From assembly GCA_030057915.1 (NCBI GenBank), contig JASGUC010000053.1:1-44696 (forward strand): a DNA stretch of 44,696 nt, given 5' to 3'. Positions 41,044 through 44,696 of this stretch are shown here, in pieces. Within the stretch, counting starts at the first letter, position 1. Each line of letters opens with the position of its first letter. The notes beneath the pieces are model-generated. The model had not been told where the DNA came from. It worked only from the letters and a program-made list of their open reading frames with translations, and ran no database searches. The stretch is from Pseudomonadota bacterium. GTDB lineage: Bacteria; Desulfobacterota; Syntrophia; Syntrophales; UBA8958. The position numbers and the translations under genes were made by a program.

Positions 41044-42384
41044 TCAGCGAATGACCCTGTTGAGCCTGTCCCGCAGGGTTTTGCGGTCGATCCCCAGGAT
41101 CGCCGCGGCGCGCGACTTGTTGCCGCCCACGCTGGCCAGAACCCTGAGGATATAGGCGTTTTCCTCTTCGGCCAGCGACCGGAGGGGGAGGTCGCCGGGC
41201 ATGGCGGAAAAGCGCATGAACGGCGGCAGGTCGGGGAGATCTATCCTTTTCCCGTCCGTCATGACGAGGAGGCGATGGATAAGGTTTTCGAGTTCCCGGA
41301 CATTTCCCGGCCAGCCATAACCCATGAAGGAGCGCAGCACCTCGTCGGTGAAGACCGGGGCGCGCCCCCCGATTTCTTCCATATACTTCCTGGTGAAATG
41401 GGTGACCAGCAGGGGGATGTCGTCCGGCCGCGCTCTCAAGGGGGGAACCGTAATGGTGATGACGTTCAGGCGGAAGAAGAGGTCATCGCGAAAGAGATTT
41501 TTGTCGACCAGGGTTTTCAGGTCCTTGTTGCTCGACGCGATGATGCGGATATCGATCTTCTGCATCTTTCTGGCGCCGACCATGCAGACCTGCTTGTCCT
41601 GAAGCACCCGCAGGAGCTTCACCTGCATGGCCGGGCTCATTTCGTTGATCTCGTCCAGCAGGATCGTGCCGCCGTCGGCCGTCTGGAAAAACCCCGCCCG
41701 CGCCTCGTTGGCGCCGGTGAAGGCCCCCTTGACGTAGCCGAAGAGTTCGCTTTCCAGCAGCTTCTCCGGGATTGCCCCGCAATTGACCGGAACGAAGGGC
41801 GCCGAGGCGCGTTTGCTGCTGTAATGGATGGCCCGGGCGACCAGTTCCTTGCCCGTCCCGCTTTCACCAAGAACCAGCGCGGTTGCCAGGGAACGGGAGG
41901 CCTTCTCGATTTCCCGGAGCAATCTCCGCACGGCCTTCGATTTGCCGATGATGCCGAAGTTGTCCGCCGTCGCGTAAGGCTTCCCGTCCTGAACGATTTT
42001 GCGCAGTTCCTGTTTGTTGAGGGCCCGGTCAACGGCGCTGAAGAGTTCCTCGTCCGTAAACGGCTTGGGCAGGTACTCCTCCGCTCCCATCTTGACGGCC
42101 TCGACGGCCCCCTTCACGGAGGCGTAGCCGGTCACCATGATGACCTCGGTCTCATGAAAGTTGGAACGGATGTGGCGGATCAGGTCCAGACCGCTGATCC
42201 TCGGCATCTTGTAGTCCGTAATGACGAGGTCGATGGAGGCGCTCTCCAGAATCTTCACCGCATCCGCCGCATTGGAAACCGTAAAGACGCAATGGCCTTT
42301 AGAGGCGAGATTGCGTTGCAGGATGTCCAAGGCGTCCGGGGTGTCGTCAACGACCAGGATGCGTTTGTTCCGTGGGTCTTTCAC
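41044..42384 (-). CDS. Sigma-54-dependent response regulator (NtrC family)
   Basis: 446 residues. Receiver domain (ILVVDDTPDALDILQRNL, phospho-acceptor Asp in LVITDYKMPRISG, then MVTGYAS and YLPKPF); AAA+ domain with Walker A LGESGTGKE, the sigma-54 contact loop GAFTGANEARAGFF, Walker B GGTILLDEINE and the R-finger region; and a Fis-type HTH (SRAAAILGIDRKTLRDRL). The intact GAFTGA loop implies activation of sigma-54 promoters. A GTG at 42384 with GGAGGAGA in front and a GTGA overlap with the kinase stop is the likely start; an upstream in-frame codon at 42417 is less good. Confidence 0.92.
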   Translation of the reverse strand: MKDPRNKRILVVDDTPDALDILQRNLASKGHCVFTVSNAADAVKILESASIDLVITDYKMPRISGLDLIRHIRSNFHETEVIMVTGYASVKGAVEAVKMGAEEYLPKPFTDEELFSAVDRALNKQELRKIVQDGKPYATADNFGIIGKSKAVRRLLREIEKASRSLATALVLGESGTGKELVARAIHYSSKRASAPFVPVNCGAIPEKLLESELFGYVKGAFTGANEARAGFFQTADGGTILLDEINEMSPAMQVKLLRVLQDKQVCMVGARKMQKIDIRIIASSNKDLKTLVDKNLFRDDLFFRLNVITITVPPLRARPDDIPLLVTHFTRKYMEEIGGRAPVFTDEVLRSFMGYGWPGNVRELENLIHRLLVMTDGKRIDLPDLPPFMRFSAMPGDLPLRSLAEEENAYILRVLASVGGNKSRAAAILGIDRKTLRDRLNRVIR

Positions 42385-43667
42385 GGCGTCTCCTCCCCCG
42401 CGAGGGTTTCCCGACAACGGGGAAAGGTCACGGAGAAACAGGCCCCTTTACCCGACTTGTCCTCGAGGCATATCTCGCCTCCGTGGGCGGACACGATGCC
42501 GTGGGCCACCGCAAGTCCGAGCCCCGTCCCCTGGTCCACATCCTTTGTGGAAAAGAAGGGGAGGAAGATGCGGTCTTTAAGCTCCTCCTCGATTCCGTCA
42601 CCCGTATCGTCAACCCGCAGGCGCACGGAGTCCTGGTCGAAAGAGGTCTGAAGCGTAAGGATGCCTCCCCCGGGCATGGCCTGCAGGGCGTTGACGATCA
42701 GGTTGGATATAACCTGCCTGATCTGAGATTGATTGGCCGGGATCTCCGGCAGGTCGGGGGCGACGATCCTCCGGAGTTCCACGCCGGCCTTCTCGCACAG
42801 AGGGACGAAGAGGTTCAGGTCTTCCATGACGATCCGGTTCAGGTTCACCTGGGCGCCGCCGGGCTTGCCCTGACGGGCGAAAATCAGCAGTTCCCGAATG
42901 ATATTGCGAGCATGTAGGGCCGCATCGGCAATTCTCTCTATGTCCCTTCGCGTCTGGGAGGGCAGATCCGGCGTCTTCTGGGCCAGTTGGGCAAACCCCA
43001 AAATGGCATTCAACGGCTCGTTGAGTTCGTGGGCCACGCCCGCGGCCAGTTGGCCGATGGCGGCCAGACGATCGGCCTTGATGAGTTGTTCCCGAAGTTC
43101 CGCCTTGGCGGCTACGGCCTCCTCATGTTCGATCATGAGGGAAATCTGCCTGGCGATATTGTCGATCAGATTCCGCTCTTCGTCGAGAAAGGGCGTCTTT
43201 CCCCTCAGGTCGCGGTCTTCCGGATAATGGACCTCCACCGCGCCCCGGACCCTCTCGGCGATGCATATGGCGGCGCTCTGCCGGCAGGCCCCCTCCCGGA
43301 AATTCGGAGTCTGGAAGTCCTGCCCGTCCAAGACGATCCGGGCGCGGGCCCGTCTCGGATACCGCCAGGCGGGCGGGAGGCGCCGGACGATCGCCGCCAG
43401 CTTGCTTTCCAGGGAGAGATCGAAGTCCGAGGCGATCTGGGCGATGCCGTAGAGGCAGGTCAGTTCCTTTACCCGCTCCCGCAGGACGGTCCGCGAGCCG
43501 GCGGCGGGAGAGCGGGCCGCTCCGGATCCCCTCCCGGGGGCCCTGGTCCTTTTTGAACGATCAGCGAGCTGCGAATCTGGAACGGTCAAGAATCCACCCT
43601 GTCCAGCCGTTGGACGTCCCGTTTCCCGACGGGAACGTGCGTTATCCCCCGGCCCCGCCGGGTTCAT
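42381..43667 (-). CDS. Sensor histidine kinase, GAF-like input, NtrB type
   Basis: About 428 residues from ATG 43667 (an upstream ATG at 43730 adds a low-complexity leader). The N-terminal ~60 residues are Arg/Pro/Gly-rich. A GAF-like domain follows (LRERVKELTCLYGIAQIASDFDLSLESKLAAI ... EERNLIDNIARQISLMIEHEEA). The H-box is GVAHELNEPLNAILGFAQL, the N-box NLIVNALQAMPGGG, the G-boxes VDDTGDGIEE and GTGLGLAV. No membrane segment, so it is a cytoplasmic sensor. It is coupled to the response regulator and is its likely partner. Confidence 0.9.
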   Translation of the reverse strand: MNPAGPGDNARSRRETGRPTAGQGGFLTVPDSQLADRSKRTRAPGRGSGAARSPAAGSRTVLRERVKELTCLYGIAQIASDFDLSLESKLAAIVRRLPPAWRYPRRARARIVLDGQDFQTPNFREGACRQSAAICIAERVRGAVEVHYPEDRDLRGKTPFLDEERNLIDNIARQISLMIEHEEAVAAKAELREQLIKADRLAAIGQLAAGVAHELNEPLNAILGFAQLAQKTPDLPSQTRRDIERIADAALHARNIIRELLIFARQGKPGGAQVNLNRIVMEDLNLFVPLCEKAGVELRRIVAPDLPEIPANQSQIRQVISNLIVNALQAMPGGGILTLQTSFDQDSVRLRVDDTGDGIEEELKDRIFLPFFSTKDVDQGTGLGLAVAHGIVSAHGGEICLEDKSGKGACFSVTFPRCRETLAGEETP

Positions 43668-43677
43668 GCCTCGAGAC

Positions 43678-43798
43678 CTTTGAAAATCCCGTTTCTTAGC
43701 CCCTATCGCCATCCCAGTGGCAGCCGGCATCCGGCGCTTTCAAGGCATTCCCGACCCCGGATTTTACCGGGGCGAGGGGAACGTATGGATTTTCAAAG
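43678..43798. repeat. Inverted 12-mers flanking a short intergenic segment
   Basis: CTTTGAAAATCC (43678-43689) and GGATTTTCAAAG (43787-43798) are exact reverse complements about 97 bases apart. Between them CCCCGG and CCGGGG form a small hairpin (43755-43772). The segment separates two minus-strand kinase genes; whether it is a terminator, promoter or a small repeat element is unclear. Confidence 0.5.
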
Positions 43799-43826
43799 AT
43801 TTCACTTCAGGGGCGTGATGCCGCTT

Positions 43827-44696
43827 TCACAAGATCGCAGCCAACGCCTCCTGCACCTGCGCGAGTCGGTAAGGTTTTATAAGGGCGCTTCGAAAACCGT
43901 ACCGGGCATAATCAGACATCACCGGGTCATTGGAATACCCGCTCGCGACCATAGCCCGGACGTCTTTGTCCATCTCCAGAAGGGCCCCGATGGTCTCTTT
44001 CCCTCCCATACCGCCCGGGATCGTCAGGTCCAGGATCACCCCATCGAACCGTTGTCCCGCTCCCAAGGCCTCTTTATAGGCCCGTATCGCCTCCTCTCCG
44101 TTTTTCACGGTGATTGCAGTATGCCCCATGAGATCCAGCATGTCCGTGATCATATCCCGGATGTATTCCTCATCGTCCATGACCAGGATCCTACATCCCG
44201 ACATTGCAGGCTGGTGGACGGACTCTACTGTTTGTGCTGTCTCTAAAACAACGGTGGCGGGCAAATAGATGCTGAATCTTGCCCCACGTCCAGGGGGCGA
44301 TTCCACCGTGATCCGACCCTTGTGCTTATCAATGATGGAGTAGGCCACGGCCAGCCCCAACCCGCTGCCCTTGTCCTTTGTCGTAAAGTACGGGTCAAAA
44401 ACCCGCTTGAGGTCCTGCTCCCCGATGCCCGGCCCCTGATCCTGCACGGTTAGCCGGACGTAGTCGCCCTCGGGCAGGGTCAGTTCATTGTCGGAAGATA
44501 GGCGGATGTTTTCCCCTGTCACCTCGATCACCCCTCCCCGGGGCATGACCTGGACCCCATTGAGGACCAGATTGTGAATGACCTGGGATATCTGTCCTCG
44601 GTCTATTTCGGAGGCGTGCAAATCCGGCGGCAAGGTGAAGTTGCAGCGGACATTGGAACCGGTCGCGGCAAACGTCGCGGACTCCTTCACCAGGTC
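43827..44696 (-). CDS. Hybrid histidine kinase, C-terminal part (runs off the window)
   Basis: The frame enters from beyond 44696. Visible: an HATPase domain (QISQVIHNLVLNGVQVMPRGG, VQDQGPGIGEQDLKRVFDPYFTTKDKGSGLGLAVAYSIIDKHKG) followed by a C-terminal receiver domain (CRILVMDDEEYIRDMITDML, phospho-acceptor Asp in GVILDLTIPGGMGG, VASGYSNDP, ALIKPYRLAQVQEAL). The H-box and sensor domain lie outside. It could feed the same sigma-54 regulator encoded downstream on this strand. Confidence 0.88.
   Translation of the reverse strand, partial: DLVKESATFAATGSNVRCNFTLPPDLHASEIDRGQISQVIHNLVLNGVQVMPRGGVIEVTGENIRLSSDNELTLPEGDYVRLTVQDQGPGIGEQDLKRVFDPYFTTKDKGSGLGLAVAYSIIDKHKGRITVESPPGRGARFSIYLPATVVLETAQTVESVHQPAMSGCRILVMDDEEYIRDMITDMLDLMGHTAITVKNGEEAIRAYKEALGAGQRFDGVILDLTIPGGMGGKETIGALLEMDKDVRAMVASGYSNDPVMSDYARYGFRSALIKPYRLAQVQEALAAIL

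Noticed and set aside
41275-42651. 458-codon plus-strand frame opposite the response regulator
   Set aside because: The minus strand encodes an unmistakable NtrC-family protein; this is its shadow.

Overview
The window looks like an accessory-rich stretch of a Gram-negative chromosome, probably a deltaproteobacterium-like anaerobe (Desulfobacterota). The basis is inference: a TonB-dependent outer-membrane receptor with ExbB/ExbD/TonB, O-antigen-type CDP-sugar genes, an FmdE-family protein, a DUF364 protein and NtrC-type two-component genes. No rRNA, tRNA or CRISPR array was seen.

Layout. (1) 1-8.4 kb is an eroded defence and toxin-antitoxin (TA) island. On the minus strand lie a decayed type III restriction-modification operon (mod with an internal deletion, an intact YhcG-type nuclease, res cut to its N-terminus), a truncated Abi_2 gene and a truncated DUF4391 gene. 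Three TA modules follow (TumE/TumA-like, AbrB/RelE-like, HigB/HigA-like), then two more gene remnants. Two direct copies of a ~300-bp non-coding element (about 366-660 and 7779-8210), each with a 26-bp perfect palindrome and GC-rich 15-17-bp repeats, bracket the island and cut the genes at both edges. Sequences resembling IS21-family ends are scattered inside it.

(2) 8.4-29.7 kb is a surface-polysaccharide locus. RfbG, RfbH and RfbF give the CDP-3,6-dideoxyhexose branch. An SDR, a NeuB-family synthase, a KdsC-like HAD phosphatase, an AHAS-like ThDP enzyme, a second SDR, a Gfo/Idh oxidoreductase, an FkbM methyltransferase and a radical SAM protein form a compact lower-GC block. A GtrB-like glycosyltransferase, a GtrA flippase, a C-methyltransferase and a large YfhO-like membrane protein close the locus.

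The most striking structure sits inside this locus. Between rfbH and rfbF there is a serial array of small TA pairs (HicB/HicA, DUF4258/DUF2283, DUF4258/YgiT, HicB/HicA), each followed by an rfbF 5' end. Two of those ends are fused at the identical junction to an rfbH 3' end, and the rfbH 3' ends have different C-terminal tails. A parallel arrangement occurs at the GT2/gtrA pair (23-26.8 kb), where duplicated gene ends flank a methyltransferase and another DUF4258/YgiT pair. I infer that homologous recombination between conserved polysaccharide genes stacks TA cargo there.

(3) 29.7-39.1 kb is one ten-gene plus-strand operon for uptake of an unknown, probably metal-containing ligand: TonB-dependent receptor, ExbB, ExbD, TonB, FmdE-like protein, SAM methyltransferase, BtuC/FecCD-type permease, ATPase, DUF364 protein and periplasmic binding protein. 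A perfect 13-bp inverted repeat lies in front of it.

(4) 39.4-44.7 kb holds an AlbA_2/RecG-like regulator gene and, on the minus strand, a sensor kinase/sigma-54 response-regulator pair plus the C-terminal part of a hybrid histidine kinase that runs off the window.
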